A stretch of 64,000 nucleotides of DNA from Rhodoferax sp. OV413. Its GTDB lineage: Bacteria; Pseudomonadota; Gammaproteobacteria; Burkholderiales; Burkholderiaceae_C. Positions 30,546-41,657 of this stretch are shown here, piece after piece; the first letter of the stretch is position 1, and every line of letters begins with the position of its first letter. The DNA lies in assembly GCF_900104385.1 (NCBI RefSeq), contig NZ_FNJA01000003.1, positions 248,001 to 312,000 of the forward strand. Reading direction: 5' to 3'. The notes under the pieces were generated by a model. That model did no database searches. It was not told the origin of the DNA and was given only the letters and a program-made list of their open reading frames with translations. The translations under genes and the position numbers were made by a program.

Positions 30546-31328
30546 GTGCGTGTGGCCCTAGGCGTTAGCTACAACGGCCAACCGTACGAGGGATGGCAGA
30601 GCCAGCTGTCTGGCAACACGGTACAGGACAAACTGGAAGCGGCCTTGGAGGCTTTCAGCCAGCAAAAAGTCTCCACCCTCTGCGCAGGACGCACCGATGC
30701 CGGGGTGCATGGCCTGATGCAGGTAGTGCACTTCGACACACCGCTGCAGCGCCCGATTGCGTCCTGGGTGCGCGGCGTAAATGCATTCTTACCCCGCGAT
30801 ATCGCCGTGCAATGGGCCCAGGAAGTACCCGCGAGCTTCCATTGCCGGGCCAGTGCCGTGGCGCGGCGCTATGTCTACGCCCTGCTGGAATCGCCGGTGC
30901 GCCCCAGCGTCGAAGGGGGCCGCGTGGGCTGGGTGTACCGCCCGCTGGATCTGTTCGCCATGCAGCAAGCCGCGGCACATCTGCTGGGCGAGCATGATTT
31001 CTCGTCCTTCCGGGCCGCCCGCTGCCAGGCCTTGTCGCCGATCAAAACCATGACCCGCCTGGAGATTTCGCGGCGCGGTGTGTACTGGCGCTTCGAGTTT
31101 GAGGCCAATGCATTCCTGCACCACATGATCCGCAACCTGATGGGCTGCCTGGTGGTGATAGGCCAGGGCTTCCGGCCGCCGGAATGGATACTCGAAGTGC
31201 TGGCCGCGCGCGACCGTAACGCCGCCGCGCCGACCTTTTCGCCCGACGGTTTGTACTTCATGGGACCGGTGTATCCCGCGCACTGGGGCCTGCCAGACCG
31301 GACTCCGGCCTATGATTGGCTGCCATGA
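30546..31328 (+). CDS. truA: tRNA pseudouridine(38-40) synthase
   Basis: 260 residues from a GTG at 30546 preceded by GGGAGC. RVALGVSYNGQPYEGWQ is the family start and CAGRTDAGVHGLMQVVHF contains the catalytic aspartate. The second half has the TruA repeat with FLHHMIRNLMGCLV. It modifies U38-40 in tRNA anticodon arms. The stop overlaps trpF by 4 bp. Confidence 0.97.
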   Translation: MRVALGVSYNGQPYEGWQSQLSGNTVQDKLEAALEAFSQQKVSTLCAGRTDAGVHGLMQVVHFDTPLQRPIASWVRGVNAFLPRDIAVQWAQEVPASFHCRASAVARRYVYALLESPVRPSVEGGRVGWVYRPLDLFAMQQAAAHLLGEHDFSSFRAARCQALSPIKTMTRLEISRRGVYWRFEFEANAFLHHMIRNLMGCLVVIGQGFRPPEWILEVLAARDRNAAAPTFSPDGLYFMGPVYPAHWGLPDRTPAYDWLP

Positions 31329-32039
31329 CACCACCTATTTTTCAGCAACGCACCCGTATCAAGATCTGCGGCCTGACCCGCGAAGAAGATGTAGACGCTG
31401 CTGTCGCAGCCGGTGCCGATGCGGTCGGCTTTGTGATGTATCCGCCCAGCCCCCGCTATGTGACGCAGCAGCGCGCGGCAGAGCTGGCTAAACGCCTGCC
31501 GCCGTTTGTCACACCGGTGTTGCTGTTCGTGAACGCGCTTGCTACAGATGTGATAGCTGCTTGCACAGGTATACCCTGCGCCACAGTGCAATTTCATGGT
31601 GAAGAAACCCCGGAGCAGTGTTTTGCTGCAACCGCGCAAGGCACGCGTCCGTTCCTGCGCGCGGCGCGTATCCCCCTGGGTGACAGTGGTAGCTTCAACT
31701 TGGTAAAATTCGCGTCCGATTACGCAAAAGCCCAAGCCATCCTGCTCGACGCCCATGTCGAAGGTTTTGGTGGCGGCGGAAAAACATTCAATTGGTCACG
31801 TCTTCCTCCAAGCGTCAACTCTCACCTCGTCTTAAGTGGTGGACTCACGCCTGCAAACGTGACCGATGGTATTTTGCAGGTCCGGCCACGCGCTCTGTCG
31901 CTGTCCGTTGATGTGAGTTCCGGCGTCGAAGTCTCCGCTACCGGAGGGGCAACCCTCAAAGGAGTCAAAGACGCCGAAAAAATCCACCAGTTTGTCGCCG
32001 CTGTGCGCGCGGCAGACGCCCAACTTGCAAAGTCACACC

Positions 32040-32062
<23 letters not shown>
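31325..32062 (+). CDS. trpF: Phosphoribosylanthranilate isomerase
   Basis: 245 residues from the ATG at 31325, which overlaps the truA stop. [20 protein letters not shown] contains the catalytic cysteine and [11 protein letters not shown] the phosphate-binding loop. It is longer than many TrpF proteins (about 205-220). It catalyses an Amadori rearrangement in tryptophan synthesis. Codons at 31553-31585 resemble the dispersed palindrome. The 3' end overlaps trpB by 23 bp. Confidence 0.96.
31553..31585. repeat. Repeat-like patch inside trpF
   Basis: ATAGCTGCTTGCACAGG followed by TACCCTGCGCCACA matches both arms of the intergenic palindrome with few changes, and is translated in frame as [12 protein letters not shown]. 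Recognition is by eye against the copy at 46685-46738. Confidence 0.5.
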
Positions 32063-33319
<1,257 letters not shown>

Positions 33320-33323
<4 letters not shown>

Positions 33324-34129
33324 GCCGCATTACCGACACCTTTGTCCAGCTCAAGAAAGACGGGCGCAAAGCCCTGATTCCTTACGTTACCGCAGGCTTC
33401 CCGTATGCCGATATCACCCCCGCATTGATGCACGGCATGGTGGCGGCCGGTGCCGATGTGATCGAACTCGGCATCCCCTTCAGTGACCCCATGGCCGACG
33501 GCCCGGTGATCCAGAAGGCTGGCGACAAGGCCTTGTCCTTCGGCATCGGCATGGTCGATGTGCTGGAGATGGTGCGGCAATTTCGCACTGAGGACACCCG
33601 TACGCCAGTGGTGCTGATGGGCTACGCCAATCCAGTGGAGCGCTACGACCAGGCACATGGCCAGGATGCGTTCATCAGCCACGCCTCCACAGCGGGGGTA
33701 GATGGCGTACTGGTGGTGGACTACCCGCCAGAAGAATGCGTGGACTTTGCCGCCAAGCTCAAGGCCCACAACATGGACCTGATCTTTTTGCTGGCCCCCA
33801 CCTCCACCGAGAAACGCATGCAGCAGGTGGCCAGCGTGGCCAGCGGCTATGTGTATTACGTGTCGCTCAAGGGCGTTACAGGTGCTGGCACGCTGGATAC
33901 CGGAGCGGTCGAGGCCATGTTGCCCCGTATCCGCGAGCATGTGCACATCCCCGTAGGCGTGGGCTTTGGCATCCGCGATGCGCATACCGCCCGCGCCATC
34001 GGCCAGGTGGCCGATGCGGTGGTGATCGGCAGCAAGATCATCCAGCTGATCGAAGACCAACCGCACGACCAGGTGGTGGCTACCGCTACCCATTTTCTGC
34101 GGGACATCCGCACAGCGCTAGACGCATAA
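33320..34129 (+). CDS. trpA: Tryptophan synthase alpha subunit
   Basis: 269 residues. [19 protein letters not shown] carries the conserved family signature, with a catalytic glutamate near its start and the catalytic aspartate in the following DPMADG/loop region. It splits indole-3-glycerol phosphate and channels indole to TrpB. It is coupled to trpB by a 4-bp overlap. Confidence 0.98.
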
Positions 34130-34184
34130 TCCCCGGCGCACCCATGGATGGCCATGGCGCGCCCACTGTACAGAGGAACCCAAC

Positions 34185-35057
34185 ATGTCTTGGCTTGAAA
34201 AACTGCTCCCCACCAAAATCCAGCGCTCCGACCCGGCCGACCGGCGCAGCGTGCCCGAAGGGCTGTGGATCAAATGCCCAAGCTGTGAAACGGTTCTGTA
34301 CAAAACCGACCTGGAGCAAAACCAGAACGTTTGCCCCAGCTGCGGCCACCACCACCGCATTGGGGCACGCGCCCGGTTGAATGTGTTCCTGGATGCCGAA
34401 GGCCGCTACGAACTGGGCCAGGAAGTGGTTCCGGTCGATCCGCTTAAATTCAAGGACAGCCGCAAATACCCCGAGCGCATCAAGGAGGCGATGGAAAACA
34501 CCGGCGAAACGGATGCGCTGGTGGTGATGGGCGGCGCGGTCCACGGCATCAACGTGGTGGTGGCGTGTTTTGAATTTGAATTCATGGGCGGCAGCATGGG
34601 CAGCGTGGTCGGCGAACGCTTTGTGCGTGCCGTACACGCCGCCATCGAACAAAAAGTACCCTTTATCTGCTTTACCGCGACCGGTGGTGCCCGCATGCAA
34701 GAAGGTCTGCTGAGCCTGATGCAAATGGCCAAGACTAATGCGTCCTTGACCCGCTTAGCCAAAAAAGGCCTGCCCTATATCAGCGTTCTGACCGATCCCA
34801 CCATGGGCGGCGTGAGTGCCGGCTTTGCGTTTGTAGGCGACGTGGTGATTGCCGAGCCCAAGGCACTGATCGGCTTTGCCGGACCGCGAGTGATCGAGTC
34901 CACCGTACGCGTCACCCTACCGGAAGGCTTTCAACGTGCCGAGTTCCTGCAGCAAAAGGGAGCGATCGACCTGATCTGCAACCGCAAGGATTTGCGCAAA
35001 ACCATTGCGCACACGCTGGCCATGCTGCTGAAGCAGCCGGTGGATGCTGTGGTTTAA
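34185..35057 (+). CDS. accD: Acetyl-CoA carboxylase carboxyltransferase beta subunit
   Basis: 290 residues. The zinc ribbon CPSC (near 32) and CPSC (near 51) is at the N-terminus, and the crotonase-like carboxyltransferase core contains [19 protein letters not shown] and [13 protein letters not shown]. It transfers the carboxyl group to acetyl-CoA with AccA. It follows trpA by 55 bp. The stop overlaps the convergent yggT stop by 4 bp, so the usual downstream folC is absent. Confidence 0.97.
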   Translation: MSWLEKLLPTKIQRSDPADRRSVPEGLWIKCPSCETVLYKTDLEQNQNVCPSCGHHHRIGARARLNVFLDAEGRYELGQEVVPVDPLKFKDSRKYPERIKEAMENTGETDALVVMGGAVHGINVVVACFEFEFMGGSMGSVVGERFVRAVHAAIEQKVPFICFTATGGARMQEGLLSLMQMAKTNASLTRLAKKGLPYISVLTDPTMGGVSAGFAFVGDVVIAEPKALIGFAGPRVIESTVRVTLPEGFQRAEFLQQKGAIDLICNRKDLRKTIAHTLAMLLKQPVDAVV

Positions 35058-35608
35058 AGCTGTGCAAGCACTGCAGGTAGGGCGTATCCAATCACGATAG
35101 CGACTACCTGCAACAGCACCAATAGCACCAGGGCGGACAAATCCAGCCCACCTATGGGTGGCACGATGCGCCGTACGGGCAACAGCAACGGCGCGCATAA
35201 GCGCTCCAGCACGTCCGAGAGCGGTGAACGGGTTTGCATCCACGACAGCACGCTGTAAATCAGCAACATGCCCGTCAAGCCGGAAATGGTTAGAGACACC
35301 ACGCCAAACAAAGCCAGAACCGGTATGGCCAGCCATCCTGCCGTCCCGCCCGCCAACAACCACAACAACAAGAATTGCAGCAACTTCAACAAGAATGGTG
35401 CTACCAGACTGGCCACATCCCAACGTCCTACCGCTGGCAAAACCCGCCGTAATGGCAAGATCAGCCAGTCGGTCAAGGCAAAAACCAAGCTGCCCACCGG
35501 ATTACGAAATGGAATGCGCTGGTATTGCATATACAGGCGCAAGAGGCACGCGCCTCCGACCAGCCCAGTGGCGACTTCCAATAAAAACGAGATGATTTGG
35601 TACAGCAT
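35054..35608 (-). CDS. YggT family integral membrane protein
   Basis: 184 residues with two copies of the YggT unit, each with a pair of hydrophobic helices and a conserved segment: [25 protein letters not shown] in the first half and [24 protein letters not shown] in the second. The family has been linked to cell-division and osmotic functions but is not biochemically defined. It is convergent with accD and divergent from the LON-domain gene with only about 25 bp between starts. Confidence 0.92.
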   Translation of the reverse strand: MLYQIISFLLEVATGLVGGACLLRLYMQYQRIPFRNPVGSLVFALTDWLILPLRRVLPAVGRWDVASLVAPFLLKLLQFLLLWLLAGGTAGWLAIPVLALFGVVSLTISGLTGMLLIYSVLSWMQTRSPLSDVLERLCAPLLLPVRRIVPPIGGLDLSALVLLVLLQVVAIVIGYALPAVLAQL

Positions 35609-35633
35609 GCAAAGCGCCTATTCGGGTCATGGG

Positions 35634-36317
35634 ATGATAGCGCCTGTCCTTGCTTGTACAGATACCGCCTTGTCCACACCCCGCGTCTTATCCCAGCTCC
35701 CGCTGTTCCCCTTGGAAACCGTGCTGTTTCCGGGTGGTGTGCTGCCTCTGCGCATTTTTGAGGTGCGCTATCTCCACATGATTGAGCAATGCCGCAAAGC
35801 AGGCACACCGTTCGGCGTGGTCTCGCTGGTGCAGGGCTCCGAAGTCCGTCGCCCTGGCGTGCCTGCGGACAGTTTTCACCCCGTGGGCACGTTGGCCCGC
35901 ATCAGCCATTTCGAAGCCCCGCAACCTGGCTTGATGATGGTCGACTGCGTAGGCACGGAGCGCTTTCGCTTGAGCAGCAGCCACCAGCTCGCCAATGGCT
36001 TATGGATGGGCGATGTGGAACTGCTGGATGCGGATGCGCTGACGCCAGTGCCTGAAGATCTGAAGCGTACCTCCGCCGCGCTCGGCCAATTGATCGAGAC
36101 ATTGCGTGAGCAGCACGTGGCAGAGAATAGATTCCCCATTTTGGCCCCACTGCAGTTGGATGATTGCGGCTGGGTGGCCAACCGCTGGTGCGAGGTGCTG
36201 CCTTTGCCCTTGTCTTTGAAGCACAACCTGATGGCACTGGAAAGCCCCCTGGTACGTTTGGAGCTGGTGGCGGATGTATTGGCCAAAGCCCATCCCGCCG
36301 ACCAACGCCCCGAGTAA
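35634..36317 (+). CDS. LON substrate-binding domain protein
   Basis: About 227 residues from the ATG at 35634; an ATG at 35607 and a TTG at 35670 are alternatives. LPLFPLETVLFPGGVLPLRIFEVRYLHMI is the start of the Lon N-terminal (PUA-like) domain, which here forms the whole protein; no AAA or protease domain follows. Such stand-alone proteins are common in Proteobacteria and have no settled function. The stop overlaps the next gene by 1 bp (TAATG), which links it to the glycan locus. Confidence 0.88.
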   Translation: MIAPVLACTDTALSTPRVLSQLPLFPLETVLFPGGVLPLRIFEVRYLHMIEQCRKAGTPFGVVSLVQGSEVRRPGVPADSFHPVGTLARISHFEAPQPGLMMVDCVGTERFRLSSSHQLANGLWMGDVELLDADALTPVPEDLKRTSAALGQLIETLREQHVAENRFPILAPLQLDDCGWVANRWCEVLPLPLSLKHNLMALESPLVRLELVADVLAKAHPADQRPE

Positions 36318-38263
36318 TGCCAGTTTTCTTATTGAACCACCAGGCCATATTGGACTGGTCTCGCTCCACTAAGCGCCTGGTCGTGGTCTCGCTCGATGTC
36401 GCCCTGGCACTGGTGGCCATGTGGCTGGCGTTCACTTTGCGCCTCGACAGGCTGCATTGGCCCGAAGGCATCCAATGGGTGGTGTACGCGCTGGGACCGG
36501 TTTTGTCAGTGCCCATCTTTATTCGCTTTGGACTGTACCGCGCCATTTTTCGCTACACCGGCATGGCCGCACTGACGGCCACTGCCAAGGCCGTGGGCAT
36601 CTACACCCTGTGGCTTTTGGGCACCTTGCTGTGGATGCAATGGATGCGGTGGGAGGTGATACCCCGCAGCGTGGGCATTTTGCAGCCCCTGATTTTCTTG
36701 CTGCTGGTAGGCACTAGCCGCTCGATCGCCCGCTTCTGGCTGGCCGGCCTGAGTAACGATGCGCGCCATAACGACGCGCGGTTGCTGATTTACGGTGCGG
36801 GCGAAGCCGGTGCACAGACGGCCGCCGCACTGGGAAGTACGCGTACCTATTCGGTACTGGGTTTTGTAGACGACGACCCAGCCAAAGCCGGCCGCAGCAT
36901 CAATGGCGTGCGCGTGTATGGACCGTCGCAAATCCCCAACCTGGTCCGCCAGGAAAACATTACCGACATCCTATTGGCCATTCCCAGCGTGAGCCGGGAG
37001 CGCCGCAACGAAATCCTCCAGACACTGCAAACTCTACCGGTCCATGTGCGCACCCTGCCGAGCATGTCCGACCTGGCCAGCGGAAGGGTGACGGTACAGG
37101 ACATCCGTGAGCTGGACATTGAAGATCTTTTAGGCCGGGAACCCATTCCCCCCAACCCCGCATTGCTGGCCCGAAATCTGACCGGTAAAACCGTGCTCGT
37201 CACCGGAGCCGGCGGCAGCATTGGCAGCGAGCTGTGCCGACAGATTGTGTTGGAGCGCCCTACACGTTTGCTGCTACTGGACCACAATGAGTTTGGGCTT
37301 TACACCGTCCATGCCGAGCTGCAAGGTCTTTGCTCGGCACTGGGACTGGCCGTAGAGCTGGTGCCGTTGCTTGGCAGCGTTACAAGCCATGCCCGCGTTT
37401 CCGGCATTTGCAGCCAATACAGGCCCGCCACGGTCTACCATGCCGCGGCTTACAAGCATGTACCGCTGGTAGAAAGCAACCCGGCCGAAGGCATTCTGAA
37501 CAATGTATTCGGCACCCTGAATATGGCGCGTGCTGCCATGGAGAACGGGGTTGGCCATTTTGTCTTGGTCTCCACCGACAAGGCAGTGCGCCCGACCAAT
37601 GTCATGGGCGCCAGCAAGCGGATCGCAGAAATGATTCTGCAAGCCCTGGCCGCCAGCGAAGCAGTGCAGTTTTGCGAAAAATCGGCCCCCACGGGGGTAT
37701 CCAACCACACCATCTTCGCGATGGTGCGCTTTGGCAACGTGCTCGGTTCCAGCGGCAGTGTTGTGCCCTTGTTTCGGAGCCAGCTCGCGCAAGGCGGCCC
37801 ACTGACCGTCACCCATCCAGAAGTGACCCGCTACTTCATGACCATCCCGGAAGCCGCTCAACTGGTGCTGCAAGCAGGTGCGATGGCCCATGGCGGAGAT
37901 GTGTTCGTGCTGGAAATGGGCCGGCCCGTGAAAATTCTGGACCTGGCATACCGTATGGTGGCGCTATCGGGCCTGAGCGTTCGCGACGCCGATAGGCCCG
38001 ATGGAGACATCGAGGTTGCCATCACTGGTTTGCGCCCGGGTGAGAAGCTGTATGAAGAGCTGCTGATTGGCGACAATCCCGAAGTGACGGAGCACGCACG
38101 CATCATGAAGGCGCGAGAAGAGTTTGTGGCGTGGACTGTGCTTGAACAACAACTCCAAGAATTGAAGCAGGCATCCAGCAGCAATGACCTAGAACTTGTC
38201 AAAACCTTGCTACAAAATTTGGTGCAAAACTATCAACCGGCGAATATTGATGTTTCCGAGTAA
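36317..38263 (+). CDS. Membrane nucleotide-sugar 4,6-dehydratase (PglF/CapD/FlaA1-like)
   Basis: 648 residues from the ATG at 36317. Four transmembrane helices (first VVVSLDVALALVAMWLAFTL) precede a CoA-binding-like Rossmann domain (LLIYGAGEAGAQTAAAL) and a catalytic SDR domain with VLVTGAGGSIGSELCRQIV and TDKAVRPTNVMGASKRIAEM, where methionine replaces the usual catalytic tyrosine, a trait of the PglF/CapD group. These enzymes form the 4-keto-6-deoxy UDP-sugar at the start of bacillosamine-type or deoxy-sugar pathways. It is the first gene of the surface glycan locus. Confidence 0.93.
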   Translation: MPVFLLNHQAILDWSRSTKRLVVVSLDVALALVAMWLAFTLRLDRLHWPEGIQWVVYALGPVLSVPIFIRFGLYRAIFRYTGMAALTATAKAVGIYTLWLLGTLLWMQWMRWEVIPRSVGILQPLIFLLLVGTSRSIARFWLAGLSNDARHNDARLLIYGAGEAGAQTAAALGSTRTYSVLGFVDDDPAKAGRSINGVRVYGPSQIPNLVRQENITDILLAIPSVSRERRNEILQTLQTLPVHVRTLPSMSDLASGRVTVQDIRELDIEDLLGREPIPPNPALLARNLTGKTVLVTGAGGSIGSELCRQIVLERPTRLLLLDHNEFGLYTVHAELQGLCSALGLAVELVPLLGSVTSHARVSGICSQYRPATVYHAAAYKHVPLVESNPAEGILNNVFGTLNMARAAMENGVGHFVLVSTDKAVRPTNVMGASKRIAEMILQALAASEAVQFCEKSAPTGVSNHTIFAMVRFGNVLGSSGSVVPLFRSQLAQGGPLTVTHPEVTRYFMTIPEAAQLVLQAGAMAHGGDVFVLEMGRPVKILDLAYRMVALSGLSVRDADRPDGDIEVAITGLRPGEKLYEELLIGDNPEVTEHARIMKAREEFVAWTVLEQQLQELKQASSSNDLELVKTLLQNLVQNYQPANIDVSE

Positions 38264-38335
38264 TCAATTCCTGAATGGTGTTGATGCCACCGCTGTTCAG
38301 AAATCTAGCCGGCACATTCACTTCGCAATCCATCC

Positions 38336-39076
38336 ATGAGCTACGAAAACTATGAAATTACGCAAGGCTGGGATGAAGCTGCATTTGGTTCCTTTACTTC
38401 GGAACAGGCGGCTTACTACAGTGCCGAATTAAAGCGATATGGATTGACCGCCTCACAGCATCTGCACGTGCTGGACATTGGATTTGGCAATGGTGCATTT
38501 TTAGGATGGTGCCGCAATCAAGGTTGGCAATGCGATGGAGTCGAAATTAACGACAGATTGATTGCCCGGGCCGCCAAGCATGGCTACGTAGCCAGGAATA
38601 ACGTCAGCGACTTCTCTTTCAACTCACTACAAAAACCATACGACTTAATTACAGCCTTTGACGTACTGGAGCATATCGACCGCAACTCACTCGTTGCTTT
38701 TTTAAGTTCTTTGGGCAAGATCTGCAACCCGCAAACATTGTTGATGTTGAGGTTCCCGAATGGCGACAACCCATTTTCGATGCCTATACAAAATGGCGAT
38801 GTCACCCATACAACGGCGATAGGCCAAATGATGCTCAGGCAAGTCGCCCAACTAGCTGGTTTCGAAGTCATCGCACTAGGTGGTCCATGTCAGCCAGTGC
38901 AAGGAACCAGCATGCCCCGGCGCCTTCTCCTTGCAGTTGGAAACCCCGTTCGCTGGGCCGTTGGCACGGTCATCAAGCATCTGTTCATGGGCGGAATGCC
39001 CGTCACCTTCTCCCCTAATCTCTTGGCTGTGCTACGAAGAAGCAATGCAACAACTGCATCCACATGTCTCGATTAA
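38336..39076 (+). CDS. Class I SAM-dependent methyltransferase
   Basis: 246 residues. HVLDIGFGNGAFLGWCRN is motif I for S-adenosylmethionine, with the acidic residue in VEIND, and LITAFDVLEHIDR is motif IV. This type often modifies sugars or lipid-linked glycans in polysaccharide loci. The gene and its neighbours to 41 kb are more AT-rich than the rest of the window, which suggests transfer. The 3' end overlaps the flippase by 13 bp. Confidence 0.9.
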   Translation: MSYENYEITQGWDEAAFGSFTSEQAAYYSAELKRYGLTASQHLHVLDIGFGNGAFLGWCRNQGWQCDGVEINDRLIARAAKHGYVARNNVSDFSFNSLQKPYDLITAFDVLEHIDRNSLVAFLSSLGKICNPQTLLMLRFPNGDNPFSMPIQNGDVTHTTAIGQMMLRQVAQLAGFEVIALGGPCQPVQGTSMPRRLLLAVGNPVRWAVGTVIKHLFMGGMPVTFSPNLLAVLRRSNATTASTCLD

Positions 39077-40416
39077 GCAATTACGGACGGTGGATATACG
39101 GGCTACCTGGATCTTTACAAACCTATCTGGCAAAACGCCCCGGTGCGTTCCTGTTTGCAGCCAATTCGCTTTGGCTCCTATTCGACAAATTAATCCGCTT
39201 GGTACTCGCACTCACCGTAGGTGCCTGGGTAGCCCGCAACCTTGGTCCGCATGCCTTTGGAGAACTGGCCTACGCCATCACCTTCATCGCGCTCTTCCAA
39301 GGAATTGCCAATTTAGGATTGGACGGAATCGTAGTTAGAGACCTGGCACGTAATCCGGGTCATGCAGCACTCATACTGGGAACGGCCTTCCGACTAAGGT
39401 TATTAGCAGGCCTGTTGTGTTGGCTTATTGCCATCGGCAGTATCTGGGTATTGCGCCCCGACGACAACACGGCGCTTCAAATGGTTGCGCTTATCGGCAT
39501 GAGCCTGGTATTTCAAAGTGCTGACACCATCGACTTGTGGTTTCAATGCCAAGGCAAAAATAGCCGCACCGTTGCAGCAAAACTTGTCTCATATGCGATA
39601 GCCAACTCGGCACGCATCGCATTCATTGTGTTGGATGCGCCCTTGTGGATGTATGCCCTGGCAACCCTGTTGGATGCCGTCTTGTTGGCCATAGCCCTTG
39701 CGGGTATCTACAGAAGATTTCCAACCGCCCAGCGCTGGCATTTCAACCTTCATGTTAGCAAAGAACTTTTAAGTCAATCCTGGCCGTTCATGCTGAGTGG
39801 ATTGGCTGCATTGCTATATATGCGGATCGATCAAATCATGATCCGCGAAATGCTAGATGAAACCGAGCTTGGTTTTTATTCGGCCGCAGTTTCTCTATCT
39901 CAAATATGGAATGTCATTCCCATTACCTTGGCCACAGCGCTTGCACCCTACATTGCGAGAAAAAAACTCGACAACGAAGATGCATACATGCACGCCATAT
40001 TTTTGATGTTTCGCGTCTTCGCCGCCCTGTCTACTGCAATCGCACTCACCGTAGCCCTGTTATCCGGAGTCATCATTGAGCTGATGTATGGCCCCAGATA
40101 CGCAGCTTCAGCTCACGTTCTCACCATCCACATATTCTCCAATATATTTATATTCATGGGAGTCGCGCAAGGTTTATGGCTCATCAATGAGGGAAAAGGA
40201 AAATTAACCCTTTACCGAACGGCTTTAGGAGCCGTCGTCAGCATAGTAGGCAATTACCTATTAATCCCCCAAATGGGCATACAAGGCTCCGCCTTCATCA
40301 CGGTACTAGCGCAATTTTTCTCTGTAGTGGCATCGAATGCATTTTTTGCTCCGCAGATACTTAAATTGCAACTACGGGCTTTTTGGCCTACGCGATGGCG
40401 AACGCCCACTGCATAG
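39064..40416 (+). CDS. Oligosaccharide flippase (Wzx-like, MOP superfamily)
   Basis: 450 residues with about 12-14 hydrophobic helices. GAWVARNLGPHAFGELAYAI near 60 is typical of polysaccharide transporters in the RfbX/Wzx group. It moves lipid-linked oligosaccharides across the inner membrane. It is coupled to the methyltransferase. After the TAG stop the same frame stays open for 27 further codons to a TGA at 40500. Confidence 0.9.
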   Translation: MSRLSNYGRWIYGLPGSLQTYLAKRPGAFLFAANSLWLLFDKLIRLVLALTVGAWVARNLGPHAFGELAYAITFIALFQGIANLGLDGIVVRDLARNPGHAALILGTAFRLRLLAGLLCWLIAIGSIWVLRPDDNTALQMVALIGMSLVFQSADTIDLWFQCQGKNSRTVAAKLVSYAIANSARIAFIVLDAPLWMYALATLLDAVLLAIALAGIYRRFPTAQRWHFNLHVSKELLSQSWPFMLSGLAALLYMRIDQIMIREMLDETELGFYSAAVSLSQIWNVIPITLATALAPYIARKKLDNEDAYMHAIFLMFRVFAALSTAIALTVALLSGVIIELMYGPRYAASAHVLTIHIFSNIFIFMGVAQGLWLINEGKGKLTLYRTALGAVVSIVGNYLLIPQMGIQGSAFITVLAQFFSVVASNAFFAPQILKLQLRAFWPTRWRTPTA

Positions 40417-40500
40417 CAAACAATCACAGCCATCTTGCGCTGCTATGGCGTGAAAGAAGCCATCGTGTACATCAACAACACCCTGGACCCACCTAAGTGA
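40417..40500 (+). other. Sense extension behind the flippase stop
   Basis: The 27 codons after the TAG at 40414-40416 read in the flippase frame to TGA 40498-40500, giving ILRCYGVKEAIVYINNTLD. The TGA overlaps the GTG start of the next gene (GTGA), the overlap seen between other genes in this locus. It could be an ancestral end of the flippase, a tiny coding unit, or chance. Confidence 0.3.
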
Positions 40501-41576
40501 TCGATATATCCGCTCTGACCAAGCCATCCGACTTGCGCCCCTTGATCTTCTGGGAGGGATTCCCCCCCTGCGGTCTGATGACCAAACAAGTGGTTGACCT
40601 GTTCGGAGGCCAGTTGGTCTTGTTAGGAACCCGCGCAGCCGTTCCATTCGAAGGGCTTGAAGACCTGCTTGGCCACCAGGTTGAATGGCTTGCACATCCC
40701 GACGACATCTGGGAGCGAAGGCATGAGTTCGCCGACCGCAATCTCATCATTCACACTGGCTGGGCACACAAGGGTTGGTTGCGTTTTGACCGATGGATGC
40801 GCCAACGCGGGGCCAAAGTTATCGTTGCCGTCGACAACAGTTTCAAAGGCAATCTGCGCCAAATCGCGGGCGCACTGTGGTTTCGCCTCTGGCTAAGGCA
40901 GCATTTCGATGCGGCCCTGGTTCCCGGGCATTCTGCGACTAAGTTAATGCGCTTTCTGGGCATGCCTGCCGATCGCATTTTTACCGGGTATTACGGCGCA
41001 TTCGAGAGCATATATACAGTGGGCCCGACCATATCGGATCGGCAGAAGGAGTTCCTGTTCGTAGGCCAACTGATTCCCCGCAAAGGGGTTGATATCCTGC
41101 TGGAAGCATTTAGACAATATCGACAGTCTGGCGGAACTTGGACTCTGCGCATCTTGGGCAACGGCCCCATGCGAGACCAATGCCATGGGGATGGCATCGT
41201 ATTTGAAGGATTTGCGCAAGCCAGAGTGACGGCGCAACGCATGCAAGAAGCCCGTTGCCTGGTACTACCCAGCAGGGAGGACCACTGGGGTACCGTCGTT
41301 TGTGAAGCGGCCGCCAGCGGCAGCCTGCTCATCACCTCGCGCTGGGTGGGCGCATCAGACGACCTCGTTCGCTCGGGTATCAATGGATTTGTTTTCCACG
41401 ACATGTCCGCCGAGGCTCTGGCCCAGGCGCTGCAACAGGTCGCGAGCTGGGACCACGCCAGACTGCAATATGCCCAGAACGTGTCTCTGGGTTTGGCACA
41501 GGGGTACACCTCCGCCGCTTATAGTTCGGCCTTCCACACCCTGGTTGCGCTGCTGCATACGAAATCTCCTGCTTGA
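40497..41576 (+). CDS. GT4-family glycosyltransferase
   Basis: 359 residues from a GTG at 40497; a TAA lies directly upstream in frame, so no longer protein is possible. The N-terminal domain has FWEGFPPCGLMTKQVVDLFG; the C-terminal GT-B domain has FLFVGQLIPRKGVDILLEAF and, near the end, PSREDHWGTVVCEAAASGSL with the glutamates binding the sugar nucleotide. No Shine-Dalgarno is visible, so reinitiation from upstream translation is likely. Acceptor and donor are unknown. Confidence 0.85.
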   Translation: MIDISALTKPSDLRPLIFWEGFPPCGLMTKQVVDLFGGQLVLLGTRAAVPFEGLEDLLGHQVEWLAHPDDIWERRHEFADRNLIIHTGWAHKGWLRFDRWMRQRGAKVIVAVDNSFKGNLRQIAGALWFRLWLRQHFDAALVPGHSATKLMRFLGMPADRIFTGYYGAFESIYTVGPTISDRQKEFLFVGQLIPRKGVDILLEAFRQYRQSGGTWTLRILGNGPMRDQCHGDGIVFEGFAQARVTAQRMQEARCLVLPSREDHWGTVVCEAAASGSLLITSRWVGASDDLVRSGINGFVFHDMSAEALAQALQQVASWDHARLQYAQNVSLGLAQGYTSAAYSSAFHTLVALLHTKSPA

Positions 41577-41657
41577 TTTCAGAGCGATGCAAGTCGGCAG
41601 CAACACACTCGCCCATCCCCAAAGTAAAAGTTAGCACCTGACTTCTTAGCCGTATTT

